In this document: in pieces, positions 16,001 through 23,812 of the stretch
Layout of the letters: the number at the start of each line of letters is the position of its first letter
Position numbering within the stretch: the stretch's first letter is position 1
Origin: CAYUAI01 sp964442745
GTDB taxonomy: Bacteria > Pseudomonadota > Gammaproteobacteria > S012-40
NCBI GenBank assembly: GCA_964442745.1
Contig: CAYUAI010000055.1
Location: 1-28,550 of the forward strand
Direction of reading: 5' to 3'
DNA length: 28,550 bases
Program-made: the position numbers and the translations under genes
Notes under the pieces: generated by a model
The model's database searches: none
What the model was told of the DNA's origin: nothing
The model's input: the letters and a program-made list of their open reading frames with translations, nothing else

Positions 16001-16169
16001 TGGCGCCACTCCATAGGACACGCACGCTGATGACGTCTAACTCAAAATTGGGGAAAAATTGAGTATTGAGTTTTGATAATGACCAGATACCAAGCATGAT
16101 CAAGATAACCATCAGTAAATTGGCCGCCACCCGATGCTGGGCAAAACGTGTTAACAGCGATGCGTTCAT
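13029..16169 (-). CDS. RND family efflux permease
   Basis: This 1046-residue inner-membrane proton antiporter has the RND layout: a first membrane helix (about residues 15-30), a large periplasmic loop, a bundle of six helices around residues 340-560, a second loop and a second bundle to the end. The proton-relay Asp pair of helix 4 is present in M-A-V-G-I-I-V-D-D-A-I-V-V-A-E-N; the matching helix 10 segment reads G-I-V-V-N-D-S-I-I-L. It resembles HAE1/acriflavin-resistance pumps; the substrate cannot be told. The frame runs upstream to 16238, but the ATG at 16169 starts one base after the stop of the adaptor gene (TAA-A-ATG) and gives the usual M-N-A-S-L-L-T-R-F start. The tight packing implies coupled translation. 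Confidence 0.92.
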   Translation of the reverse strand: MNASLLTRFAQHRVAANLLMVILIMLGIWSLSKLNTQFFPNFELDVISVRVLWSGASAEDVEQAITIPLEQELRLVDNLHRISSTSATGVSAISLQFKENSDMAMAYNRVTESVSQIRNLPVSSEKPTITWVARYERIAKLILSNEQGVEELRQLTYDIKNDLLIRGIAKVNILGLPDAQIEIQIANKQLQELDLSIDDIANRIDQLSQDIPAGFVGQNDVARQLRSLAQQHDALGFAQLPVISDDQGQRLALSDISKIERLHRDPYISLTVEQTPTVELTLLRTEASDALVSARILNQWLSEKEPSFPPSVQIRVYDQSWQLINERIRLLLTNGLGGLLLVIIILFIFLNGRIAFWVAIGIPVSFLTTLCILYLVGGTINMISLFGLIMAVGIIVDDAIVVAENALSNLQAGDTPEQAAIKGARRMFVPVVSSSLTTIAAFLPLMLVGGIVGNILFAIPLVIVCVVIASLIECFFILPAHMSLAFRHMANRPPSIKRQQWETKFNRFRDQVFVPLVDKAVTHRGITLALAISALILSLGLIAGGRIGFVFFPSVESKIIYANTSFTAGTPAPQVKQFLAHLQQSLRETEQQFDKSFIEIAMVRHGITSSGGGQGRRRGNQYGSLIVELSAPDQRNISNDQFIRAWQQQIKLPPGIEFFNITQRASGPAGQAIAIALTGQDPFTLKQAATVLSDRLRTFEGVSAVEDDLPWGQEQLIYQLTPVGQTLGLTVNAIGQQLRAAFDGRLVQIVQEQETELEVRVRLTTDEHAQLTSLSKINIMLPNGNSVPFNVAVKLTPKKGFEALRHSNGQRAVQVTANVDKSLNNSQLILESLEATTLVDIFQQYGVSYFYEGSASNQAETMQDMKHGALFGFILIYLILAWVFASYSKPLVVMAVIPFGITGAIMGHLLLNIEITILSLFGIVGLSGIVVNDSIILVSLYQQLRQQQISVKTAIVQATQQRFKAVLLTSLTTIAGLTPLLFETSVQAQFLIPMATSITFGLGFSTLLVLLVIPALLSLIESIFNAPRFRVNPGTFHVNSKNILPE

Positions 16170-16170
16170 T

Positions 16171-17490
16171 TTATTCTGCTTTTTCTGTGATGGGCTTATC
16201 ACTGATAACAACATGTAGGCTATGCATGGCGTTGGCAAATTTAGTGATTAATAAGGCGTCGCCGGTGGTGATTTCAGGGCTTTGTAAAATCAGCCGCATG
16301 GAATGATTTTCGGTACGCATTTCACCAAGCCAATTTGCCTTAATCGCGACTAATCGTTGGTCCACTATTTTATAAAGGCGATGGGTGCCGTACAGGGCGT
16401 CTTGAGGCACGGTAAAACTATTCTCTAAGGCGGGTAACGACAACCAAAGCTCATAGATACGCCCGATGGGAATATTCGGCGGGTTTTTTCCAAAGCTGAA
16501 AAAAGCATCGACGCCACCTTGTCCTTCGCGGATGGAAGCTGCTAGCCGCGTCAACGTTAATGGCATCAAGGTGTCATCGGCACTGGTGGCCATGAGGGGT
16601 TTTCCTTGGGCTAACTGCTGTTCGATGATCGGGATATAACGTGACGGTATTTGGGCGTGTAACTCAATTTGCCGATTGGCAAGCAGTGTCAGTAACTGGC
16701 TATTTTTGCCAATATATTCCCCATCAGTGGTATGGACGCTGATAATCCGTGCATCCGTTGGTGCGACAATTTTTGTGTAACCTAAATCCAGCTGGATTAA
16801 TGCTATGTTTGCAATAATTTTGGCTTTGCGCGAGATGAGTTGCGCGAGACGGGCTGGGTGGTCATTGATTTGGAACTGGCGGTTTTGCACGGCAATTTGT
16901 TGGCGTGCGACGGCTTGATGTGCTTCGTCTAATACGGCGCGTGAGCCCAGGTCATTTTTTTGTAATGCTTGGGCGCGTGCGACCGCTTGGTTTGCCAAGT
17001 GAAGGAGTTGTTGTTCTTGTTTTAATAATTCGATATCAAAACGATAACGGTTTTTTTCGCTGGTTATTAGCGCATCGATTTCTTGGTTATCAGCGTCTTG
17101 CTGCTGTCGCCGAATGTTTATTTCTTGTTTATCAAGTGATAATAACACTTGATTTTTCTTAACAAATTCACCGGGTTTTACCCGTATCTGTTGCACATGG
17201 GCTTGGATTGCGGCGCTGATGGTGGTAACGCTGGGGACATCACTGCGTCCATACAAGGGGATGACGGGCGAATGTGTGCCCACCGTGATGGTTTCTGCCT
17301 GTACCAACCATTGCCGCTCTTCGATGGTTTTGACGGGGGCGCTTGGGCGCGTTTTTTTTAATAGGATAAAACCGACAATAGCGACACTGATAATGATTAG
17401 CGGTATAATTTTACTGAGAATTTTATGTTTTTTAATCATCAAACGGGTTTTGCCTAGCTGGACCTGAATTGGTGGGTTGCCTGGCGTCAT
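16171..17490 (-). CDS. HlyD/AcrA-type periplasmic adaptor of the RND pump
   Basis: A membrane fusion protein that would link the RND permease to an outer-membrane channel (none is encoded here). With the ATG at 17490 it has 440 residues: a short cytoplasmic tail, one membrane anchor (I-I-P-L-I-I-I-S-V-A-I-V-G-F-I-L-L), the first lipoyl half (V-K-P-G-E-F-V-K-K-N-Q-V-L-L-S-L-D), a helical hairpin rich in Gln/Ala and Arg, the second lipoyl half (T-K-I-V-A-P-T-D-A-R-I), then beta-barrel and membrane-proximal parts. Neither this ATG nor the one at 17439 (which gives the more usual short tail M-I-K-K-H-K) has a clear ribosome site, so the start is uncertain; a TTG further out at 17538 is unlikely. 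It is the first gene of the minus-strand operon. Confidence 0.87.
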   Translation of the reverse strand: MTPGNPPIQVQLGKTRLMIKKHKILSKIIPLIIISVAIVGFILLKKTRPSAPVKTIEERQWLVQAETITVGTHSPVIPLYGRSDVPSVTTISAAIQAHVQQIRVKPGEFVKKNQVLLSLDKQEINIRRQQQDADNQEIDALITSEKNRYRFDIELLKQEQQLLHLANQAVARAQALQKNDLGSRAVLDEAHQAVARQQIAVQNRQFQINDHPARLAQLISRKAKIIANIALIQLDLGYTKIVAPTDARIISVHTTDGEYIGKNSQLLTLLANRQIELHAQIPSRYIPIIEQQLAQGKPLMATSADDTLMPLTLTRLAASIREGQGGVDAFFSFGKNPPNIPIGRIYELWLSLPALENSFTVPQDALYGTHRLYKIVDQRLVAIKANWLGEMRTENHSMRLILQSPEITTGDALLITKFANAMHSLHVVISDKPITEKAE

Positions 17491-17609
17491 TATATGAAAT
17501 TTATGGCCGGTTGTTTGTGTAAAATAAACGTGCAACAATTATCAAACAATTCACAAGGATAAATAAAGCTTATTTTTAGTAGGGGAATATCAGAGCCACA
17601 TGATTAGAA

Positions 17610-20600
17610 ATGATACTTTATCGCATGATGATTAAATCGATTAGTCTATTTTTTCTGTTGGCGAGCTGTTGTTTCGCCGCGCCGCTTTATGCTAAGCGGT
17701 TAGCGGATCCTCAAACCAAGCTGTTATTTCATCAGCCAATCGTTGAGCAAGCGGATGGGCATTTTTTCTTTGAAAAGAATCACGGCCAGGCGGCAAAAGA
17801 TATTCTGTTTTTTTCACGGGGTAAAAATTATACGTTGTCCATTACTTCTCGCCAGGCTAAATTACGCTTGCATGGCCGTGACTCCGTTTCAGCTCAGTCG
17901 TCACCATTATCAGTGATCGATCTTACGTTTTCTTATTTACAGGCTAACGCTCAAGCGAGCGCGCAAGGCAACCAGCCATTAGCCAGTACCAGTCATTATT
18001 TTCTTGGCAATCAGCCAAACCAGTGGATTACTAATGTGCCACATTATCAATCGGTGGTGCAAACTGAAATCTACCCCCATATTGATCTCGTTTATCGTTT
18101 TCACGATGGTAAATTGGAATACGATTTTATGGTGAAAACGGGCGGGAATCCCAGTGATATTCGTATGGCTGTAAATGGCGCGGATAAAATTCAATTAGCC
18201 GCCGATGGTTCGCTTGAATTATTGACATCAATGGGGGTGTTTATGCAACATGCGCCTGTTGTTTATCAAGACATTCATGGGCAACGACAGCGGGTGGTGG
18301 GCAAATTTGTGGTGAGAGGCAATGAGATTGGTTTTGCGGTGGCAGATTATGAGGCTTCAGTCCCTTTAGTCATCGATCCCGTTTTATCTTTCTCTTCTTA
18401 TTTTGGTGGCAGTGGTAAAGACAATGCGCGGGCGATTGTCAATGATAGTTTCGGAAATTTTTATATCACCGGGACCACCACGGAAACGGCCTTGGTAAGT
18501 AATAATGGGACTCAACTAAATCCCGCTCAATTCCCCATTCAGGACGAAACACAGCAAACATTTTTTCAGGCAGAGCATGGGATTAATGACTGTAATTATT
18601 CCTTGTCCGATGAATCATCAAATATTCAGTTTAAGGAAGATTTTGATGTTTTTTTAAGTAAATTTGATCCGCAGGGTAATTTATTATTTTCGACTTTTTT
18701 CGGCGGTTGTGGCAATGAGGGGGCGCGTTCGATGGCGATCGACAAGGATGATAATATTTATTTATTAGGCGCGACGAAGTCAGCTAACTTTCCGATTACC
18801 CCCCAGGCTTTTCAGCGTGTCTTATCGCCAAGCGACGATGAGGCTGAGCAGACCTTAGATTTATTTATTAGCAAATTGACGAGTGATGGTCAATTGGTGT
18901 ATTCAACGTATTTTGGTGGTTCAAAAGATGAACGTGCACGTGGTCTTGATGTTGACAGGCAAGGGCGGGTTTATTTTTTAGCGAATACGACGTCGAGTGG
19001 TCTTGCAATGCCTTGTGTTGGTCCAGGCGGCGTCAAAAATGAGCAGGTATTGCAGTGTCAACTCAGTGGTGGCTCTGATCTGATTGTGGGTCGTTTGTCC
19101 AGTGATGGACGGGTCTTATCGGTGGCAAGTTATTTAGGGGGGAGCGCCGATGATTTTGCATCGGGTCTCGTTTTAGAGTTTGAGAATGACAACGACAATG
19201 TCATTGTAAGCGGTGTGTATGTGGCGGGAACCACGTTTTCTGACGATTTATTAGGGAGCGAGTCGTTGCCTAGTTATCGCAAATACTATCCGGGTACTGG
19301 GTTGTGTGAAATTGATAAAGATGTGGCTTTAGTCGATCAACGAGCGTGCTCCGATGGGTTTTTACTGAAATTGTCACGTGATTTAGAGGCGTTGATATTC
19401 CGCACATATATTGGTGGCGATAAAGATGATGAAATCACGGCGATTGCCTTAGATGATGCGTTGGCTGAAAATCAATGGACGAGCGATCAATGCCCTGGCA
19501 ATCTCACGTATGATCCGCAAAGATGCAAGGGCGTATATATTGCGGGTTTAACCTATTCAAGTGGCTTTATGTTGGGAACGGGGAAGTCGATAGCGGAAGT
19601 ACCAGAAATGCAAACCCAGTTAGCCAGCTTTCCTCTGTTAGATGGTTTGTTGGACAGCCTGGGTCTGAGTGACTCACTGGAAGCCTTTGTGACTAAATTT
19701 ACCCGAGATGGTCGTGAGATTATGATGTCAACGTTTGTGCGTGGCAGTGATCGTGATGTAGCTACCGCCTTAGTGGTGAAAAGACATCGCAAGGACAGTG
19801 ATGTTTATGTTGATGAAATTTTTGTGGGAGGACATACGCTTTCGCAGGACTTTCCCATTGCCAATGCACTGCAAAGTCTGAGTTTAGATAGTGATATTTT
19901 TCTAACAAAGTTGTTGTTCGATCCTGATCCCGCTTATAAACCGGAGCCGCCGGCGCCGCAGAAGCGTTGGTTGCGTGTCGATTATTCAACGTTACTGGGT
20001 GGTGAGTCCATCGATTTTTTATTTGGTCTAACCGTCTATGATCGTCGTCAGGTTTATTTGGCGGGTGGTACTTGGTCAGAGAGTATGTATGTGACGGATA
20101 CGGCTTTTCAACCACAGTATGGTGGCGGCGAAAGTGATATATTATTAGCTAAGGTCAGCGAATTAGAACTGCCACCGGTGGTGGAGTTAGACACTAGCAT
20201 TACAGTATCTCACCAGAATTTGCATCCCGGCGCAGAGATTAACTATACCGTGATGGTGAGCAACCAGGGGCCAGATCAAGCCATCAATACCCGCTTATCC
20301 ATCCTGTTACCACAGGCCGCCACATTGCTTGAATGGTCGAAAAGTTATCCATGCCAATTTTACGATAACGTATCCCAGAATCATTTACTCTTGTGTGAAA
20401 TAGGTCTGTTGGGTGTGACTAACGCGTCCGTGGTTATGAAGGTCACTTACCGATTTTCCGGTAACATGCGGGTAAGAGCGGACTCGCAAAGTGAAACTTC
20501 AAATGTGATTAGGTATGGTCTAAATTTGATGTCACTTGAAGGGGCTAATGCCCTTCCAGAAGAAGGAAAAAAATTAGTTGTTGTAGCAAAAATTAGCGAT

Positions 20601-20942
20601 TTCTACCACGTTCGTATTTTTGATCAAGCGGGGGAAGTTGTCATTGACAAAGGGAAAGGTGAGTTTTTACCTGACTCAGCTCTTATTCAAGCATTAGATA
20701 ACGCACTTAGCGCTCAATTGATTGATCAACAAATTGACAATCAAACACAACATGAGCTCACACAAAAAATTATATCAAACTTAGATTATAATTCGCTCAA
20801 GGAAACCAGTGCATCACATACGTTAAAAATCATAAACAAACCAAATCGTGGCGCGCTGAGTCTTTTTTTCTTAATGTTATGCACGATTCTTGTCATATGG
20901 CAGAGGCGCGCCTGGTTTTATTGTTGTTTTAAAAATACCTGA
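17610..20942 (+). CDS. Secreted SBBP-repeat/DUF11 surface protein with C-terminal anchor
   Basis: This 1110-residue protein has a signal peptide (hydrophobic core about residues 11-23, ending A-P-L-Y-A). Next comes an N-terminal module (about 45-255) of the type that precedes SBBP repeats (F-F-E-K-N-H-G-Q, Y-R-F-H-D-G-K-L-E-Y-D-F), then seven SBBP beta-propeller repeats, each opening with a form of L-x-x-S-T-Y-(F/L)-G-G-S-x-x-D. A DUF11 domain follows (about 855-950, with L-H-P-G-A-E-I-N-Y-T-V-M-V-S-N-Q-G-P). The C-terminus is a hydrophobic helix (about 1084-1102) followed by Q-R-R and a short tail, resembling a sorting or anchor signal. It is probably exposed at the cell surface; ligand or partner is unknown. 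It is divergent from the efflux operon. The start is uncertain: ATG at 17610, 17625 or 17628, none with a good ribosome site. Confidence 0.85.
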   Translation: MILYRMMIKSISLFFLLASCCFAAPLYAKRLADPQTKLLFHQPIVEQADGHFFFEKNHGQAAKDILFFSRGKNYTLSITSRQAKLRLHGRDSVSAQSSPLSVIDLTFSYLQANAQASAQGNQPLASTSHYFLGNQPNQWITNVPHYQSVVQTEIYPHIDLVYRFHDGKLEYDFMVKTGGNPSDIRMAVNGADKIQLAADGSLELLTSMGVFMQHAPVVYQDIHGQRQRVVGKFVVRGNEIGFAVADYEASVPLVIDPVLSFSSYFGGSGKDNARAIVNDSFGNFYITGTTTETALVSNNGTQLNPAQFPIQDETQQTFFQAEHGINDCNYSLSDESSNIQFKEDFDVFLSKFDPQGNLLFSTFFGGCGNEGARSMAIDKDDNIYLLGATKSANFPITPQAFQRVLSPSDDEAEQTLDLFISKLTSDGQLVYSTYFGGSKDERARGLDVDRQGRVYFLANTTSSGLAMPCVGPGGVKNEQVLQCQLSGGSDLIVGRLSSDGRVLSVASYLGGSADDFASGLVLEFENDNDNVIVSGVYVAGTTFSDDLLGSESLPSYRKYYPGTGLCEIDKDVALVDQRACSDGFLLKLSRDLEALIFRTYIGGDKDDEITAIALDDALAENQWTSDQCPGNLTYDPQRCKGVYIAGLTYSSGFMLGTGKSIAEVPEMQTQLASFPLLDGLLDSLGLSDSLEAFVTKFTRDGREIMMSTFVRGSDRDVATALVVKRHRKDSDVYVDEIFVGGHTLSQDFPIANALQSLSLDSDIFLTKLLFDPDPAYKPEPPAPQKRWLRVDYSTLLGGESIDFLFGLTVYDRRQVYLAGGTWSESMYVTDTAFQPQYGGGESDILLAKVSELELPPVVELDTSITVSHQNLHPGAEINYTVMVSNQGPDQAINTRLSILLPQAATLLEWSKSYPCQFYDNVSQNHLLLCEIGLLGVTNASVVMKVTYRFSGNMRVRADSQSETSNVIRYGLNLMSLEGANALPEEGKKLVVVAKISDFYHVRIFDQAGEVVIDKGKGEFLPDSALIQALDNALSAQLIDQQIDNQTQHELTQKIISNLDYNSLKETSASHTLKIINKPNRGALSLFFLMLCTILVIWQRRAWFYCCFKNT

Positions 20943-21884
20943 GCTGGCACACTAGCGTATTGAAAATGGACATCAACAGGCGCCATTGATTTTTTATAAG
21001 CTGTGATTTTCATCCATTTTTCCTTGTTTTACATTCATCTGACACATTTTAAACACAGTGCTCTATATTTTATCATTGTTATAATTTTTACATCATTGTC
21101 TTTTTTCCTATTGAGTTATCGTTTGCTCTATCCCTGGCCTTGTCTTTGCTTGATCTTCCATGACGAGATAACAAAGCATTATTGTGAGTGACTTGATGAC
21201 GGAAATATCGTTGTTCATTTCTTCATTATTAGATGTCTTGGGTGGTTGTTAACAAATAAATGGCGAACGACTGTCAAAATTCTTTTTTTACCATCGTCTT
21301 GTCACCTTCATTTTGCATCAGAGCATGGGAAATTCACAAAGGGATTTAATTGCCGATGATTTTTTTTGAGCGAAAAAAATCATCGGCGGTTATGCGAGAT
21401 TGCATGCGCCAGTGCCGGAGTGTCGGTTGTAACAAACGGCTTGTCACGCGAAGTGAAGCGTCATTATTTTTATGGCTGGGTTAGCAATGAGAATTTAATG
21501 AACGAGGGCTTCAGCAAGCAAGTCGGTGAGTTGTTTGGTTGAAAAAGTAAATCGGCTGAAACACCATAAAAAATAGTCATTTTGTTGATTTTTACTCAAC
21601 AACCATCATAGGTTGAGATTTATAGCGCGAACATGAGTGTCTAGTTTAGCAGATTTCCTGGCGCATAACCGAAGGAAAATCGTTGATTCTATCATTTTTG
21701 AATTCTGCGATAAAAGGATCGGCTAATGAGGGCCTGCCAGGTAATGTGAAAAGGATTATTGATGGTGGTATTGGGTATCAGCTGGGCTGTTTTTCTCAAG
21801 CAAGTGAAATAATTACTTAGTTTGATGGTTTTTTGCACGAAAACTTTTCTATATGGTTAGATTCATATATTTTAGGATGACGCA
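20943..21884. other. Long non-coding region between SBBP protein and thioredoxin
   Basis: Some 940 bases have no supported gene. A 62-codon plus-strand frame from a GTG at 21003 is a hydrophobic, AT-driven run with no ribosome site. Two hairpins are present: a 15-bp one at 21352-21387 and a 7-bp one at 21582-21602 (arms TTGTTGA and TCAACAA). The right end gives the ribosome site AGGA about eight bases before the thioredoxin ATG. An unrecognised small RNA cannot be excluded. Confidence 0.4.
21352..21387. terminator. 15-bp hairpin with a T/A stretch in the upper stem
   Basis: Arms 21352-21366 and 21373-21387 pair perfectly around a six-base loop. The outer half of the stem is GCCGATGA and the inner half is seven T paired with seven A. 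That order is the reverse of a usual terminator (GC stem, then T-run), so its role as terminator is doubtful; it could also be a regulatory or replication-related palindrome. Confidence 0.4.
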
Positions 21885-22259
21885 ATGGCTACTATTGATC
21901 TTAATCTCAATAATTTTTCCCGGACAGTGACAGCAAATGAAATTGTTTTAGTCGAGTTTTGGGCTTCGTGGTGTGGACCTTGTAAAACATTTAGTCCCAT
22001 ATTTGAGCAAGTATCGGATACTTTTAGCACAATTGTGTTTGGGCGAGTGGATACCGAGCATAATGCTCAGTTGGCCGCTTGTTACCAAGTATATTCCATT
22101 CCTACACTGATGATTTTTCGAGAGGAAATTCTAGTGTTTATGGAGTCTGGTACTTTACCTTCGAAAGTTTTGGTCGATCTTATTCATCGAGTGAAGGGGC
22201 TCGACATGGACGATATACGTAAACATGCTAACGAGCCAGCCAGCCACGAGACCGTATAG
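21885..22259 (+). CDS. Thioredoxin
   Basis: This 124-residue cytoplasmic protein has the thioredoxin fold with the classic active site F-W-A-S-W-C-G-P-C-K (Cys pair about residues 31 and 34) and the cis-proline loop S-I-P-T-L-M-I-F. It has no signal peptide and has a tail of about 15 residues beyond the last helix (after K-G-L-D-M-D-D-I). It acts as a dithiol-disulfide reductant. AGGA lies about eight bases before the ATG. It stands alone, so it is more likely an accessory thioredoxin than the housekeeping TrxA, and I give no symbol. Confidence 0.9.
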   Translation: MATIDLNLNNFSRTVTANEIVLVEFWASWCGPCKTFSPIFEQVSDTFSTIVFGRVDTEHNAQLAACYQVYSIPTLMIFREEILVFMESGTLPSKVLVDLIHRVKGLDMDDIRKHANEPASHETV

Positions 22260-22793
22260 CAAAACGGTTAAAGTTTTATCCGGTATCGGTAACGGATACT
22301 CGATTCGATTGGCCAGGCGAGCTGAATGAATGAGCGAGTGGCTGCCTATCTATCGTTGGTGGAAACTTATGCTTGCTCGCAGATATCACAGATCAAAGTG
22401 CGACCACTGCCTAGGTGGTTTGCGCTTTCTCACATTTATGAATATAGAGATCAATTAGTTGCACTATATAGTAAGATGGATCGATGGGGATGTTAGATCG
22501 GTCGATTTTGCAAATAAAAGCAGAATGCTGTCACTCGGCTTAAATATGAAGGATGTTTATTGAGCAATGAGGGCATTGACTCCAGTCGCACGTAGCCCTT
22601 GGATACCGCACAGGTTTGGCTTGTCGCTTCATGGTCGTGTAGGCAATCAATGTGTGATTGGCTGGGTATTCTATTAGCTAAGCGATTGTTATTATTATTG
22701 AAGGTCTGACGTATTATTGGAATTTAAGCATGAATATGAAGCACGGTACGGGTATAATGCATCATTTAAAGCCTAAAAAAAAATAAGGTTATT
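22260..22793. other. Intergenic region between thioredoxin and the pseudo-protease
   Basis: About 530 bases. Apart from the possible small frame at 22326-22496 no gene is seen. Near the right end a TATAAT (22753-22758) lies about 35 bases before the next ATG and may be the -10 of the following gene, without a good -35. TAAGG lies just before that ATG. Confidence 0.4.
22326..22496 (+). CDS. Possible small protein of 56 residues
   Basis: An open frame from ATG 22326 to TAG 22494-22496 starts directly after an in-frame TGA, 66 bases past the thioredoxin stop. A purine-rich AGGCGAG lies a few bases upstream as a possible ribosome site. The composition is balanced (several Trp, Tyr, Arg, Leu; not the low-complexity look of a chance frame in AT-rich DNA), but I recognise no family and it may be a chance frame or the remnant of a gene. 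Confidence 0.25.
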   Translation: MNERVAAYLSLVETYACSQISQIKVRPLPRWFALSHIYEYRDQLVALYSKMDRWGC

Positions 22794-23606
22794 ATGAAAT
22801 TGTCATCGGAAATAGAAAAAATATTTTTTACCACGATCCGAATAGAAACGAGGGATGACGCTGGCGACAAGAAAGAAGGTACCGCATTTGTTTTCGAATA
22901 TAAAACCGAAGATAATAATTACCCATTTCTTGTGACCGCAAAAAGCACCGTAAAAGCGGCCACTGAAGGTCGTATGACACTGATGTTATCGAGTGATGGT
23001 AAACCTCTATTGGGGAAAGGTTATACCTTGGATATCGATAACTTTGAACGGCTTTGGTATATGAATAGCGATGCTGAGCTTGATATTGCAGTCACGCCCT
23101 TTGTGCCATTTGTCAAGCATATCGAAGCCTCAGGTACGGCTATTTATTTTCGCGCTCTTGGGCCTGAATTCTTACTTAATCCAGCCGACCCGGAACTGCT
23201 AGGCATTGGGGATGACATTGTTTTTGTGACGTATCCACATGGCTTGTGGGATCGCAAGCATATGTTACCCGTGCTCAGAAAAGGGATGGTCGCTACCTCA
23301 TTAGCGGGAGGTTTCCAAGGCAAAAAACAGTTTCTGATTGATGCGCAGGTGGCGATTGGGTCAGCGGGTAGCCCAGTGTTTTTTGTGTCAACGATGGAGT
23401 CTAATTTTGCCATGCGGGGGGATACTAATATACGAAAAACAAGGCGCCCGATTTTACTCGGTATGTTGGTCAACGCACAGCTATGTACGCCTGATGAGGA
23501 TAACTCGGATGGACCGACTGTCGCGGAAGATATGGGGGTCGTTATTTCCACGGAAATCGTTTTAGATACCATCACTAATTATTTAAGAGAGAAAGGCTTT
23601 ATATAG
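22794..23606 (+). CDS. Trypsin-fold protein with replaced catalytic residues (probable pseudo-protease)
   Basis: This 270-residue protein has the layout of the trypsin-like (Trypsin_2) peptidases: G-T-A-F-V-F (29-34), F-L-V-T-A-K (45-50), D-A-E-L-D-I-A-V (93-100) and A-I-G-S-A-G-S-P-V-F-F (187-197). In active members these would read T-A-K-H, D-x-A-V and G-S-S-G-S-P-V. Here the His position is Ser51 (AGC) and the nucleophile Ser position is Ala191 (GCG); only the Asp (D97) is kept. The frame is otherwise intact, so this looks like a maintained non-catalytic protein, perhaps a binding or regulatory one, not a decayed gene. There is no signal peptide. The ribosome site TAAGG lies close to the ATG. 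The giant membrane protein follows 206 bases later on the same strand. Fold assignment is by motifs. Confidence 0.7.
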   Translation: MKLSSEIEKIFFTTIRIETRDDAGDKKEGTAFVFEYKTEDNNYPFLVTAKSTVKAATEGRMTLMLSSDGKPLLGKGYTLDIDNFERLWYMNSDAELDIAVTPFVPFVKHIEASGTAIYFRALGPEFLLNPADPELLGIGDDIVFVTYPHGLWDRKHMLPVLRKGMVATSLAGGFQGKKQFLIDAQVAIGSAGSPVFFVSTMESNFAMRGDTNIRKTRRPILLGMLVNAQLCTPDEDNSDGPTVAEDMGVVISTEIVLDTITNYLREKGFI

Positions 23607-23812
23607 GGAGGAAAATGGCTCCCTGCCATGATAACTCTCGTTTCTACACTTTCTGCATGGGGGCTGCCCATCGTTAGAAGCTCCCACAAGGTCGTATAGC
23701 GCCATCGAACAATCCCCAGTGAGATTAAATAGATAGGTTGTCCAATGTCGGCTTTAGGGATAGAGAATTTATTAGCTGTTAAGTCAATCATTGGGTAGCG
23801 GGGACGAGGGGT

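Noticed and set aside
17600..17635. An 11-codon leader frame just before the SBBP gene
   Set aside because: The AGGGG upstream is about 15 bases away, too far, and the frame shows no attenuator-like content.
21003..21191. Plus-strand hydrophobic frame of 62 codons
   Set aside because: GTG start without a ribosome site; its Phe/Ile/Leu-rich make-up is what T-rich DNA gives by chance.
23144..23575. 143-codon minus-strand frame opposite the pseudo-protease
   Set aside because: It lies fully antisense to a motif-bearing gene and has no motif or ribosome site of its own.
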